Below, piece after piece: positions 1 to 8,168 of a DNA stretch of 64,000 bases. Source of the DNA: Agarivorans sp. TSD2052 (lineage in GTDB: Bacteria > Pseudomonadota > Gammaproteobacteria > Enterobacterales > Celerinatantimonadaceae); the NCBI RefSeq assembly GCF_023238625.1, contig NZ_CP096670.1, positions 3,142,501 through 3,206,500 of the forward strand, given 5' to 3'. Position numbers and translations under genes: made by a program. The notes beneath the pieces are model-generated. The model ran no database searches and had not been told where the DNA came from. It saw only the letters and a list, made by a program, of their open reading frames with translations. Every line of letters begins with the position of its first letter. The stretch's first letter is position 1.

Positions 1-459
1 AATCATTAACTTACTTATATACCTACTAGTTATAACCGACTCGAAACTAAAAGATAAAGCGCTATTGAGCAAATTTACACTGAAATCACCGAATAAATGA
101 CCCAGTGGCATGGCTAATGATAAGTTTGGCTGATAAATGAACTAATATAGAAGAGACAACCAAAAAGAGTGAAGAAATAAACAACACAGAGAAGATTAAC
201 AGACGCAACAAAGGCGAATGGCGATTTAGTTCGCGGTCGAAGTGACCCAGTAACTTGCCTTGTTATCTTTTCAAATGTGCCGAATAAAGCCTTCGGATTC
301 AAGCATTATTGTGTTATTTATCCTACTTTTCGCTAGATAGTCACATTCAAGCTTGAGGAAACTTTAAGGCTTATAAAAAAGTGATCTAGAACTGGTTTTT
401 TATTTTTAGAGATCGTATTCTGAACTTGAAATAATTACTACAGAGTCTTTGGGAGGCTT
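1..459. other. Non-coding flank upstream of raiA
   Basis: No convincing gene is visible in this AT-rich stretch. The longest reading frame (minus strand, 114-302) would start at a TTG, has no ribosome binding site and resembles nothing I recognise. The last 30 bases hold the raiA ribosome binding site (GGGAGG). The raiA promoter probably lies here, but I could not assign -35 and -10 boxes with proper spacing. Confidence 0.5.
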
Positions 460-834
460 ATGATTATTGATATTACCAGCAAGAATATTTCTATTACCCC
501 AACCATTCGTGAGCACATTGCCGCGCGCTTTGAAAAATTGGAAAAAAATCAAATTCCGCTCATCTCACCAAAAGTGATCATTACCACCGACAACAAGAAG
601 GTAAAAGTAGAAGCGAAGATTAACCTGCCAAACGGACAACTGTTTGCCAGCGATGAGCACCAAGACCTGAGTGTGGCGATTAATAACTTAGGACAGAAAT
701 TGGAGCGACAACTGCACCGTTTCCAAGACAAGCCTAATGCCCACCGCTCTAGCCGTTCAGGGAAAGATTTCTTAAGAGAGCCTGCCGAAATTGATGACGG
801 CGAGCCTAATCCAGAGGATGAACAAGCCGCATAA
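460..834 (+). CDS. raiA: Ribosome-associated inhibitor RaiA (YfiA, HPF family)
   Basis: This is a 124-residue protein of the short hibernation-promoting-factor family, which binds the 30S decoding centre and stabilises idle 70S ribosomes in stationary phase or cold. The N-terminal 95 residues form the beta-alpha-beta-beta-beta-alpha fold expected of the family, starting MIIDITSKNISITPTIREHI. The acidic, proline-containing tail (EIDDGEPNPEDEQAA) is typical of RaiA rather than of the shorter Hpf. The start follows GGGAGG by 6 bases. Its position immediately before the pheL-pheA attenuator is the same as in enterobacteria, which supports the RaiA name. Confidence 0.92.
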   Translation: MIIDITSKNISITPTIREHIAARFEKLEKNQIPLISPKVIITTDNKKVKVEAKINLPNGQLFASDEHQDLSVAINNLGQKLERQLHRFQDKPNAHRSSRSGKDFLREPAEIDDGEPNPEDEQAA

Positions 835-850
835 GGCTTAGTTAATAAAA

Positions 851-881
851 GTAATACCAAGGATTAATCTCTTGGTATTAC
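851..881 (+). terminator. Hairpin after raiA, possible terminator
   Basis: A perfect 11-bp stem (GTAATACCAAG / CTTGGTATTAC) with a 9-base loop begins 16 bases after the raiA stop. It is followed by TTGACTTTA rather than a clean T-run, so termination may be inefficient. The following bases also form the -35 box of the next promoter. Confidence 0.5.
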
Positions 882-910
882 TTGACTTTAACATGATTGC
901 TTTTTAGTCT
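882..910 (+). promoter_or_regulatory. Candidate promoter of pheL-pheA
   Basis: TTGACT (882-887) and TAGTCT (905-910) are separated by 17 bases. The -35 matches consensus at 5 of 6 positions and the -10 keeps the T, A and final T. Transcription would begin near 916-918, almost on the pheL start codon, implying a leaderless or near-leaderless leader peptide. This is inferred from sequence only. Confidence 0.45.
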
Positions 911-916
911 GATCGC

Positions 917-973
917 ATGAAAATATTCAACACCCGATTTTTGTTTGGTTTCTTTTTTATTCCACCCTTATAG
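917..973 (+). CDS. pheL: Phe operon leader peptide PheL
   Basis: An 18-codon reading frame encodes MKIFNTRFLFGFFFIPPL, with six phenylalanines, three consecutive at residues 12-14. It lies directly upstream of pheA and is followed by a terminator/antiterminator pair, the classic arrangement of phenylalanine attenuation. The stop codon (971-973) touches the GGAGGC segment (974-979), so a ribosome finishing the peptide would mask that segment. No Shine-Dalgarno sequence precedes the ATG, and an in-frame TAG at 905-907 rules out an upstream start. Confidence 0.85.
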   Translation: MKIFNTRFLFGFFFIPPL

Positions 974-1020
974 GGAGGCGGACGGAATTGGTGTAAAAAA
1001 GAAAACACACAGAATTCATA

Positions 1021-1047
1021 AAGCCTCCTTCTTAGGAGGCTTTTTTT
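1021..1047 (+). promoter_or_regulatory. Phenylalanine attenuator: terminator with competing antiterminator
   Basis: The terminator stem pairs AAGCCTCC (1021-1028) with GGAGGCTT (1035-1042) and runs into seven Ts (1041-1047). The same GCCTCC arm (1023-1028) can instead pair with an identical GGAGGC at 974-979, directly after the pheL stop. Stalling at the Phe codons leaves 974-979 free, forms the antiterminator and lets pheA be transcribed. Completion of pheL covers it and allows termination. A further stem, CCACCC/GGGAGG (962-978), can act as the protecting hairpin. The mechanism is established for enterobacterial pheA; the pairings are read directly here. Confidence 0.85.
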
Positions 1048-1065
1048 ATAGACAGGGAATACAAC

Positions 1066-3069
1066 ATGGCAGACTTAGAGCAGATCCGAACAAAAATAAC
1101 AGAGCTCGATCAATCGCTATTATCTTTACTCACTGAGCGTCGCCAACTCAGCGTTGAAGTGGCTAAAAGCAAAATAGAAAACCCCAAAGCTATTCGCGAC
1201 CAAGAGCGCGAGCAGCTATTGCTGGTAAAGCTGATCAATAAAGGCCGCGAATTAGGCTTAGATGCGCACTATGTAACGCAGCTTTACCACACAATTATTG
1301 AAGACTCGGTGCTCTCTCAACAAGCCTTTCTGCAAGGTATTACTAACCCTGATAAACATACGCCGGCGGTACGTGTCGCATTCTTGGGTAATAAAGGGTC
1401 ATACAGTAATATTGCCACCCATCAATACTTCTCTCGTTACAAAAAACAAATTGTTGAGTTTGGCTGTAGTGGCTTCCAAGACATTGTAGATACCGTTGAA
1501 TCTGGCCAAGCTGATTACGGTATGTTGCCGATTGAAAATACTAGCTCTGGCAGTATTAATGAAGTTTACGACGTCATGCAGCATACCAGTTTGTCTATTG
1601 TGGGTGAGTTATCGATAGCTATCGACCACTGTGTTTTAGCACACCCTAACGCTAATTTAGAACACATTACGACCTTGTATGCGCACCCTCAACCTTACGC
1701 GCAATGCAGTGCTTACCTACGAACTTTAGCAAGCACTCGAGTTGATTTTGTTGATAGTTCATCAAAAGCAATGGAAGTGGTCGCCAGCGGCGACGACTTA
1801 ACGGTTGGTGCGATTGGTAGTCAGGTCGGCGGCGAAATGTATGGCCTACAAGCGCTAAAAACAAACATTGCCAATCAGCAACAAAACTATACTCGTTTCA
1901 TTGTGGTATCTCGTAAACCGGTCGATGTTGCTGAACAAGTGCCAGCTCGCACGACCTTTATCATGTCTACTGCACAACAGGCAGGCTCGTTGGTTGAAGC
2001 GTTGTTGGTATTGCGAGAGCATGATATCAACATGAGTAAGCTAGAATCTCGCCCAGTACAGGGTAATCCTTGGGAAGAGATGTTTTATGTTGACGTATCC
2101 GCCAATGTGAAATCTGCGCAAATGCAATCTGCTTTGGCCGAGTTAACCCGTTTAACTCGCTATATCAAAGTCTTAGGTTGCTACCCAAGTGAAAATGTAG
2201 ACCCCACCTTAATTCCGCTCGAAGCGTTAGCCCATCAGCAGATGACCGGCAATGAAGCGCCTAGCTTAATCAATACCGTGCAAGCTGATGGAGCCCTATC
2301 AAGTCGTTCTCATAAATCAAGTAACACCGTAGTCCGTGTTGGTGATGTAAAAATAGGTGATGGTGGATTTATTACCTTCACGGGACCAGGCGCGGTTGAG
2401 TCAGAGCAACAGATACTCCATTGTGCGGGCGCAGCTAAAGAAAGTGGTGCGGCTGTATTAGCCGCAGGTTGCTTCAAGCCTCGCAGTTCTCCTTATAGCT
2501 TCAAAGGTTTAGGTGAAGAAGGGTTAAATTACCTAAACGTTGCGGGTAAAAAATACAAGTTACCCACAATGACCGAAGTCAGTGCGGTAGACCAAGTAGT
2601 CATGTTAGCTGCTAAAGCTGATATTTTGCATGTTCGCTCTCGCCATATGAAGAACTTCAACCTATTAAAAGAGTTAGGTAAATCAACGCGCCCTATTCTG
2701 CTAGAGCGCAACAATATGGCTTCGATAGATGAGTGGCTGCATGCCGCAGACTACATTTTGGCGCAAGGTAATCAGCAAGTCATTTTATGTGAAGCCGGAG
2801 TGAGAACTCTAGAAGGTAAAAACAAGCTTACTTTGGATCTAGGTGCTATTAGCTTACTTCGTCAACGCACCCACCTACCTATTGTAGTGAATCCAGGCGA
2901 AGCCGTTGAAGATTTAAGTGCGGTAGCCCCAATGGCTAAAGCGGCCAAATTGTTAGGTGCTGACGGTATCGTGCTTTGCGCCCACCCTTCACCTAGCGAC
3001 GCCAGTGTAGACGCGGATAAATCTCTCGACTTTAATCAGTTACAACAACTAATGTCAGCGCTTTATTAA
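1066..3069 (+). CDS. pheA: Chorismate mutase/prephenate dehydratase PheA with C-terminal degenerate DAHP-synthase domain
   Basis: PheA converts chorismate to prephenate and then phenylpyruvate in phenylalanine synthesis. Residues 1-90 are an AroQ chorismate mutase. Residues 102-285 are prephenate dehydratase with the catalytic TRF motif (276-278). Residues 295-375 are an ACT domain keeping LESRP and GNPWEEMF, so feedback by phenylalanine is likely. The protein is 667 residues against about 390 in E. coli. Residues about 420-665 match a type I-beta DAHP synthase (FKPRSSPYSF, KNFNLL, ILCEAGVRT), but the GPC metal-ligand cysteine is Gly442, the KRG lysine is Glu547, the metal histidine is Glu612 and the EVHP glutamate is Cys638. 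That domain is therefore probably inactive. AGGGAA precedes the start. Confidence 0.93.
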   Translation: MADLEQIRTKITELDQSLLSLLTERRQLSVEVAKSKIENPKAIRDQEREQLLLVKLINKGRELGLDAHYVTQLYHTIIEDSVLSQQAFLQGITNPDKHTPAVRVAFLGNKGSYSNIATHQYFSRYKKQIVEFGCSGFQDIVDTVESGQADYGMLPIENTSSGSINEVYDVMQHTSLSIVGELSIAIDHCVLAHPNANLEHITTLYAHPQPYAQCSAYLRTLASTRVDFVDSSSKAMEVVASGDDLTVGAIGSQVGGEMYGLQALKTNIANQQQNYTRFIVVSRKPVDVAEQVPARTTFIMSTAQQAGSLVEALLVLREHDINMSKLESRPVQGNPWEEMFYVDVSANVKSAQMQSALAELTRLTRYIKVLGCYPSENVDPTLIPLEALAHQQMTGNEAPSLINTVQADGALSSRSHKSSNTVVRVGDVKIGDGGFITFTGPGAVESEQQILHCAGAAKESGAAVLAAGCFKPRSSPYSFKGLGEEGLNYLNVAGKKYKLPTMTEVSAVDQVVMLAAKADILHVRSRHMKNFNLLKELGKSTRPILLERNNMASIDEWLHAADYILAQGNQQVILCEAGVRTLEGKNKLTLDLGAISLLRQRTHLPIVVNPGEAVEDLSAVAPMAKAAKLLGADGIVLCAHPSPSDASVDADKSLDFNQLQQLMSALY

Positions 3070-3103
3070 AGCTGGTGAGTTAACAGAAAACTACCGCTAA
3101 ATA

Positions 3104-3132
3104 CGCGGCCTTGGTATTTCACCGAGGCCGCG
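3104..3132 (+). terminator. Hairpin after pheA
   Basis: A strong GC-rich 12-bp stem (CGCGGCCTTGGT / ACCGAGGCCGCG, one G-U pair) with a 5-base loop lies 35 bases after the pheA stop. The following sequence is AATCTTT, a short T tract, so it is a plausible but not ideal intrinsic terminator. Confidence 0.6.
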
Positions 3133-3331
3133 AATCTTTCCCCCTAAGACAGCCCTACCCACCACCCAGCGACTATCATTGATACCTTCCCCCCCGAAAA
3201 CTGATTAAAGCCACATTATTTAACCATTCGCTTACTTTTCACCTATATGGGTGATGTAGCAAAACGGACGATTTTATATATTAGTTCAATGGGTTTGACG
3301 TCTTTAGATAATGACTAATAAAGGGACGATG

Positions 3332-3766
3332 ATGAACATCTTATATCCTTTGGCTCTCGCCCTAGGGGGGGCGATACTGGTTAGTACTGACCAACGTGAA
3401 CAGCTTGAGCAGCCAACCATCCCATCAAAACTGGAAATCATAGCCATTGATGGCAAACTCGAAAATGCTCAAGTCTGGCTAGACCGCAACAACAATTTTA
3501 TTTGCGACCTTGACGAACCTAGCGCAACGTCAAATAAATTTGGCAAAGCTTCGCTCAATATCACCGCTTACCCTGAGTACAGCAAATCCCCAATAGTGGT
3601 GATGGCGATTGCAGGCCAAACCATCGATCAACACTTACCGAATAAAACGATAAGCCATTCATACTTGATGTCGGCCCCCGCAGGACAAACAGAAATAAGC
3701 CCTTTGTCGACCTTAGTACATTTAGAGATGATAAACCAAGGCGGCCAAACACTCAGCAGCAATTGA
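3332..3766 (+). CDS. Small exported or membrane-anchored protein of unknown function
   Basis: I do not recognise a named family. The start at 3332 (with 3329 as alternative) is chosen because AAGGGA lies just upstream; a longer frame from 3311 has no such site. The protein is about 144 residues. It opens with a hydrophobic segment (MNILYPLALALGGAILVSTD) resembling a signal peptide or anchor without a lipobox. Residues about 40-75 contain AQVWLDRNNNFICDLDEPSA, which looks like the calcium-binding-type loop (WLDxNxNxxxDxxEP) seen in repeat modules of large secreted adhesins. It may be a single detached module. Its neighbours give no functional clue. Confidence 0.6.
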   Translation: MNILYPLALALGGAILVSTDQREQLEQPTIPSKLEIIAIDGKLENAQVWLDRNNNFICDLDEPSATSNKFGKASLNITAYPEYSKSPIVVMAIAGQTIDQHLPNKTISHSYLMSAPAGQTEISPLSTLVHLEMINQGGQTLSSN

Positions 3767-3879
3767 TCTAGATGCTAATCTATGCCGATTAGGCACCGCT
3801 TTCGCTTTATTTTTCGCCCTCATGCCGTTAACGTTATTTTACAATCTGCTTGTCATTTTAATTGGATAACAATGACGTT

Positions 3880-5670
3880 ATGCGTAACACGGAACCGTTA
3901 CCCGAAACTCTAATAGGCAAAATTTACGATACCTCCTTAAACCCTGCTCAATGGCCGGAGCTATTGGAGCAGCTGGTAGAATACCTTCCTCTACAGGCTC
4001 AACAACTTACTGGCGAACACGCCATGTTGGGGAGCGAAGGACAACTAAGTACTTGTGTGGTGCCATCCCCAAACAAAGTGTTAGACGAACTAGTCGCACA
4101 CCTTGAGCGCAGTGCTCACATTTGCCAACAAATCGCGAAGGGCCAAGACCAGCAGCTTTTGCAAAACAAGCTGTTTGAACAACTCCCTCTTCCGGCCTTG
4201 TTGCTTTCATCAACAGGGCAAGTACTGCAAACCAACCAGCAAGCACGTAATACGCTTGAAAAAACCACGTCGTTAAAAGTCAGTGATGCCAAAGTCGTCA
4301 TGGCGCAACGGCAAGTTCAACGCCAATTTAACCAAGCAATGGAGCAACTGTGCGCTCCAAACCCTAAACATAGCTCGATAAGCTTACAGGTGGGAGAAAG
4401 CTTCCAACCAAACAGCATTAGCTTAAATTTATCTCGAGTGGTTGATGTATGGCAGCAAGGTGGCCAGGTTCTGGTGTTAATCGCTTGCGCAGAAGCTTTA
4501 GTGGAGGTTGATTTAGACAGTTTCGCTGCACGTTATAGATTAACGCCGGCTGAAGTACGCATCATGGCTCAACTTCTAAAGGAGCGCACCCTCAGTCAGA
4601 TAGCTAGCAACAACACCATTTCAATCAATACGGTGCGAACTCAACTAAAGGCTATCTTTGCTAAAACCGCTTGCCACCGACAAAGTGAGCTAATAAAACT
4701 GGCTTTAACCCATGGTAGCACCAAAACTGCTAAACCTCAGTTAACGCCCAGCTTATTGCAACAACAGCACCTTAGTGCGCCATGTTACCATCAGCAACTG
4801 CGCTTAGATGACCGCCAACATGCCTATAGCGATGTGGGCTTAAGCTCTGACTTACCCGTGTTAATGTTTCACCCCAGCACTGGCTCTCGCTTACAACAAC
4901 ACCCAAATAAAAATACAGTATTCGAACAAGGGGTAAGGCTCATCACCGCTGACAGAGCAGGTTTTGGTTTAGCCAGCACAAATTATAAGCCGAGTTTACA
5001 ACAGTCTGCTAAAGATAGCTTACGTCTGGCTGACCATCTAAAGTTAGATCGGTTTTGTGTTGCCGGTTTTTGCGGAGGAGGGCCTTTTGCCTTGGCGTTA
5101 GCAGCATTAGCACCTGATCGGGTGATTCATACTACGCTGATTAGCAGCGTGACCCCTTACCAACCCATAAAACTTTTGCACGGGGTAAAAGCAAGCAACA
5201 AGCTGCTTGCCTATATTGGCTTAAATGCACCGAATATAATGCACCCCTTGCTAACCTTTCTTGCTCGTAATGTAATGAGTGACCCTGAGCGCTACTTCGA
5301 TCAGGTCTATCCATTTTTATGCGAAAGTGATGCTGCGGCCCTTTCTGAACCGGAAGTAACCAGCAACTTTCTATTAGCTTTTAGGGAGGCAATGCGACAA
5401 GGACCATCAGCATTTGCCAATGAATTATCTTTACTCAGCCAAGACTGGTCGCTGAATCTGTCTGAGATAAACTCCCCCATCAGTATTTGGCATGGGGCTC
5501 AAGATCAGCATGTGCCGATTCAACTAGCTCGCTTACTTTGTAGCGCCCTACCCAATGCAAAACTGCATGAATTACCAGCACATGGTCATTTGCTTATCTA
5601 TCACTGCTGGGAGCAAGTGCTAAACAATATAAAGCGCAGTGCTAAACGACCCCAAACCTGTCTAGCTTAA
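3880..5670 (+). CDS. LuxR-type HTH regulator fused to an alpha/beta hydrolase
   Basis: The 596-residue protein combines three parts. Residues 1-205 carry a sensory-like region with a PAS-like stretch (LPLPALLLSSTGQVLQTN). Residues about 215-280 form a LuxR/GerE helix-turn-helix (YRLTPAEVRIMAQLLKERTL...NTVRTQLKAIFAKT). Residues about 325-590 are an alpha/beta hydrolase. The nucleophile elbow reads GFCGGG, so the expected serine is Cys398; the likely acid is Asp542 (GAQDQH) and the base His570 (HGH). A cysteine at this position occurs in dienelactone-hydrolase-like enzymes. It may sense or process a small ester or lactone and regulate transcription, but ligand and targets are unknown. A TTG at 3862 is an alternative start; neither start has a good ribosome binding site. 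Confidence 0.75.
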   Translation: MRNTEPLPETLIGKIYDTSLNPAQWPELLEQLVEYLPLQAQQLTGEHAMLGSEGQLSTCVVPSPNKVLDELVAHLERSAHICQQIAKGQDQQLLQNKLFEQLPLPALLLSSTGQVLQTNQQARNTLEKTTSLKVSDAKVVMAQRQVQRQFNQAMEQLCAPNPKHSSISLQVGESFQPNSISLNLSRVVDVWQQGGQVLVLIACAEALVEVDLDSFAARYRLTPAEVRIMAQLLKERTLSQIASNNTISINTVRTQLKAIFAKTACHRQSELIKLALTHGSTKTAKPQLTPSLLQQQHLSAPCYHQQLRLDDRQHAYSDVGLSSDLPVLMFHPSTGSRLQQHPNKNTVFEQGVRLITADRAGFGLASTNYKPSLQQSAKDSLRLADHLKLDRFCVAGFCGGGPFALALAALAPDRVIHTTLISSVTPYQPIKLLHGVKASNKLLAYIGLNAPNIMHPLLTFLARNVMSDPERYFDQVYPFLCESDAAALSEPEVTSNFLLAFREAMRQGPSAFANELSLLSQDWSLNLSEINSPISIWHGAQDQHVPIQLARLLCSALPNAKLHELPAHGHLLIYHCWEQVLNNIKRSAKRPQTCLA

Positions 5671-5709
5671 GCGCCCCCCTTTTATGCTGATAGCCGCGTT
5701 CTAAAACAA

Positions 5710-5736
5710 CAAAGCCCAGTTTTCTACTGGGCTTTG
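5710..5736. terminator. Bidirectional terminator between the LuxR-hydrolase gene and ffh
   Basis: An 11-bp perfect stem CAAAGCCCAGT / ACTGGGCTTTG with a TTTCT loop sits between two convergent genes. It is flanked by A-rich sequence on the left and a short T/A stretch on the right, so it could stop transcription from both sides. Confidence 0.75.
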
Positions 5737-5760
5737 AGAATTAAATGACCTGAAATATAG

Positions 5761-7161
5761 TTAGAAACGACCGCGGCCACCACCGCCCATTCCACCCATA
5801 CCGCCCATTCCACCCGGAGGCATCATGCCTTTCATTTGGCTCATCATCTTACGCATGCCACCTTTACCCGACATTTTTTTCATCATTTTTTGCATCTGAG
5901 TAAATTGTTTAAGCAACTTATTCACATCTTGAATCTGAGTACCTGACCCCATCGCAATACGACGCTTACGCGAGCCTTTAATAATTTCAGGACGTTTGCG
6001 TTCACCAGGCGTCATTGAATTGATGATCGCTTCCATTTGATTGGTTAGCTTATCATTCATTTGATCTTTAACATTGTCAGGAACTTGGCCCATACCAGGC
6101 AATTTATCCATCATGCCCATCATGCCGCCCATACTTTTCATTTGTACTAGCTGTTCACGGAAATCTTCTAAATCGAAGCCCTTACCTTTTTGAACTTTTT
6201 TGGCTAGCTTTTGAGCTTGGTCTTTATCAACCTTACGCTCTACTTCCTCAATTAAAGAGAGAACATCTCCCATACCCAAAATACGAGATGCAATACGATC
6301 AGGGTGGAACGGTTCTAACGCGTCGGTTTTTTCACCCACACCCATAAATTTAATCGGCTTGCCAGTAATATGACGAATCGATAGTGCAGCACCACCACGT
6401 GCGTCACCATCGGTTTTAGTCAAGATAATACCGGTTAATGGCAGCGCTTCGTTAAAGGCTTGAGCGGTGTTTGCAGCATCTTGCCCCGTCATGGCGTCAA
6501 CCACGAATAAGGTTTCTACCGGCGTGACTGCTTCATGTAAGGCCTTTATCTCGCTCATCATGTCTTCGTCAACATGCAAACGACCCGCAGTATCCACTAA
6601 CAATACATCGGCAAATTGCTTACGCGCTTCTGCAATAGCACCGTTGACAATATCGACTGGATTTTGGTTTTCATTACTCGGGTAAAAAATGGCATCAACT
6701 TCAGTCGCTAAGGTCTCAAGCTGTTTGATTGCAGCGGGGCGATAAATATCGGCGCTCACTACCATCACTTTTTTCTTTTCACGCTCTTTTAAGAACTTAG
6801 CGAGTTTGGCTACAGAAGTAGTTTTACCAGCCCCTTGCAGGCCAGCCATCATCACCACCGCCGGAGGCTGAGTCGCTAAATTTAGGCTTTCGTTAGAGTC
6901 GCCCATAGCCGCTTCAAGCTCTTGCTGGACAATTTTAACGAATACTTGACCAGGACTAAGGCTTTTATTGACTTCTTGGCCCAGCGCACGTTCTTTTACT
7001 TTTTTGACAAACTCACGAACCACCGGCAAGGCTACGTCGGCTTCTAACAAAGCCATACGAACTTCACGTAGCGTATCTTTGATGTTGTCTTCAGTTAAGC
7101 GGCCACGGCCACTAATATTCTTTAATGTTTTCGAGAGTCGATCAGATAAGTTTTCAAACAT
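5761..7161 (-). CDS. ffh: Signal recognition particle protein Ffh (SRP54)
   Basis: Ffh is the GTPase of the bacterial signal recognition particle. It binds 4.5S RNA and hydrophobic signal sequences and docks with FtsY at the membrane. The N domain is followed by a G domain with P-loop GLQGAGKTT (107-115), the DTAGR switch and TKTDGDARGG. The methionine-rich M domain (about 300-466) includes the RNA-binding stretch around KGSRKRRIAMGSG. At 466 residues it is slightly longer than E. coli Ffh because of a Gly-Met tail made of GGM repeats ending GGGGRGRF. It is divergent from ypjD, as the ffh-ypjD-corB locus is in relatives. Confidence 0.97.
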   Translation of the reverse strand: MFENLSDRLSKTLKNISGRGRLTEDNIKDTLREVRMALLEADVALPVVREFVKKVKERALGQEVNKSLSPGQVFVKIVQQELEAAMGDSNESLNLATQPPAVVMMAGLQGAGKTTSVAKLAKFLKEREKKKVMVVSADIYRPAAIKQLETLATEVDAIFYPSNENQNPVDIVNGAIAEARKQFADVLLVDTAGRLHVDEDMMSEIKALHEAVTPVETLFVVDAMTGQDAANTAQAFNEALPLTGIILTKTDGDARGGAALSIRHITGKPIKFMGVGEKTDALEPFHPDRIASRILGMGDVLSLIEEVERKVDKDQAQKLAKKVQKGKGFDLEDFREQLVQMKSMGGMMGMMDKLPGMGQVPDNVKDQMNDKLTNQMEAIINSMTPGERKRPEIIKGSRKRRIAMGSGTQIQDVNKLLKQFTQMQKMMKKMSGKGGMRKMMSQMKGMMPPGGMGGMGGMGGGGRGRF

Positions 7162-7304
7162 GCTATTTCCTGTTGATCATATAGCGAGCATAGTTCAGCC
7201 GGCACATTATACCTTAGCAACGAGATTCTAAAAGCTAATTCTAGCTCTAGCTGATTAGGCCGAGTATACTGAATGTCCAACAATCAGTTAGTTAACTTAA
7301 AATC

Positions 7305-8096
7305 ATGAATGTATTGGTACTTCCTACCACCATATTTTATCTGTTAGCCGCCTATGTTTGTATTACCGGTTTAGTAAACAAACAAAGTGGCCCTAATAAA
7401 TGGTTATGGCTCAGCGCAGGCTGCGCCATTGTACTGCATGGCGTTTGGGTTGCTGAACATTTATTTTTAGCCCAAGGGCAAGATTTAAGTATTTTTAATG
7501 TGGCAGGTTTAGTGAGCTTGCTGATCGCCATCACTGTCACCTCTTTGACCCAACATTTTAAGTTGTGGTTTATTCTCCCTGTGGTTTACCTGTTCTCGAT
7601 TATCACCATGCTGCTAGCGGTAATGATCCCCAGCGATTACATTATTCATCTGGAGCTTAAACCCGAAGTATTAATCCACATCAGTGTCGCCTTAGCTGCT
7701 TTTACGGTATTGATGATAGCGAGTCTTTATGCGCTGCAAATGGCTTATTTAGACTGGACCTTAAAACGGCATAAACCCGGTGCTATTCACCCGGCAATGC
7801 CTTCGTTAATGAGTATTGAGAAACAACTATTTTTGTTGATTCGAGTTGGTGTCATCTTACTGAGTGTTTCACTGCTCAGTGGTTTCTTTTTCTTGACCGA
7901 CTTTTTTACCGGCGGTAGAGGCCATAAAGCTATCTTTAGCTCTGTTGCTTGGCTGATCTACGCGGGTTTATTGTGGGGTCACCACTATCGGGGCTGGCGA
8001 GGCAAGATAGTGGTAATAATGACGGTAATTGCGTCGATATTGCTGTCTTTAGCTTATTTTGGTTCACGCTTTGTTAAGGAAATTATCCTTAGCTAG
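7305..8096 (+). CDS. ypjD: Inner membrane protein YpjD, CcsA/cytochrome c assembly-like
   Basis: This 263-residue polytopic membrane protein has about eight hydrophobic segments spread over its length, beginning with MNVLVLPTTIFYLLAAYVCI. It belongs to the YpjD/HemX family, related to the CcsA/ResC haem-handling proteins of cytochrome c maturation. Its exact role is not established. It lies beside ffh and upstream of corB, as in E. coli, and this synteny is the main support for the name. Confidence 0.85.
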   Translation: MNVLVLPTTIFYLLAAYVCITGLVNKQSGPNKWLWLSAGCAIVLHGVWVAEHLFLAQGQDLSIFNVAGLVSLLIAITVTSLTQHFKLWFILPVVYLFSIITMLLAVMIPSDYIIHLELKPEVLIHISVALAAFTVLMIASLYALQMAYLDWTLKRHKPGAIHPAMPSLMSIEKQLFLLIRVGVILLSVSLLSGFFFLTDFFTGGRGHKAIFSSVAWLIYAGLLWGHHYRGWRGKIVVIMTVIASILLSLAYFGSRFVKEIILS

Positions 8097-8168
8097 CAAA
8101 CTCACCTTGACAGCCCTTTGAGCCAACATATAAATTAGAGGGCTTATACTAATCAAGGATTCTCCTGC

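Noticed and set aside
114-302. 62-codon minus-strand frame upstream of raiA
   Set aside because: It starts at TTG without a ribosome binding site, has no recognisable family and lies in AT-rich intergenic sequence; the hydrophobic stretch is likely chance.
3238-3253. TCACC-N6-GGTGA inverted repeat before the small exported protein gene
   Set aside because: The arms are only 5 bp and no promoter is aligned with them; it matches no operator I can name with confidence.
5761-5820. Gly-Met repeat at the C-terminus of Ffh as a possible anomaly
   Set aside because: Methionine- and glycine-rich tails of this kind are common in Ffh M domains; the protein is otherwise normal.
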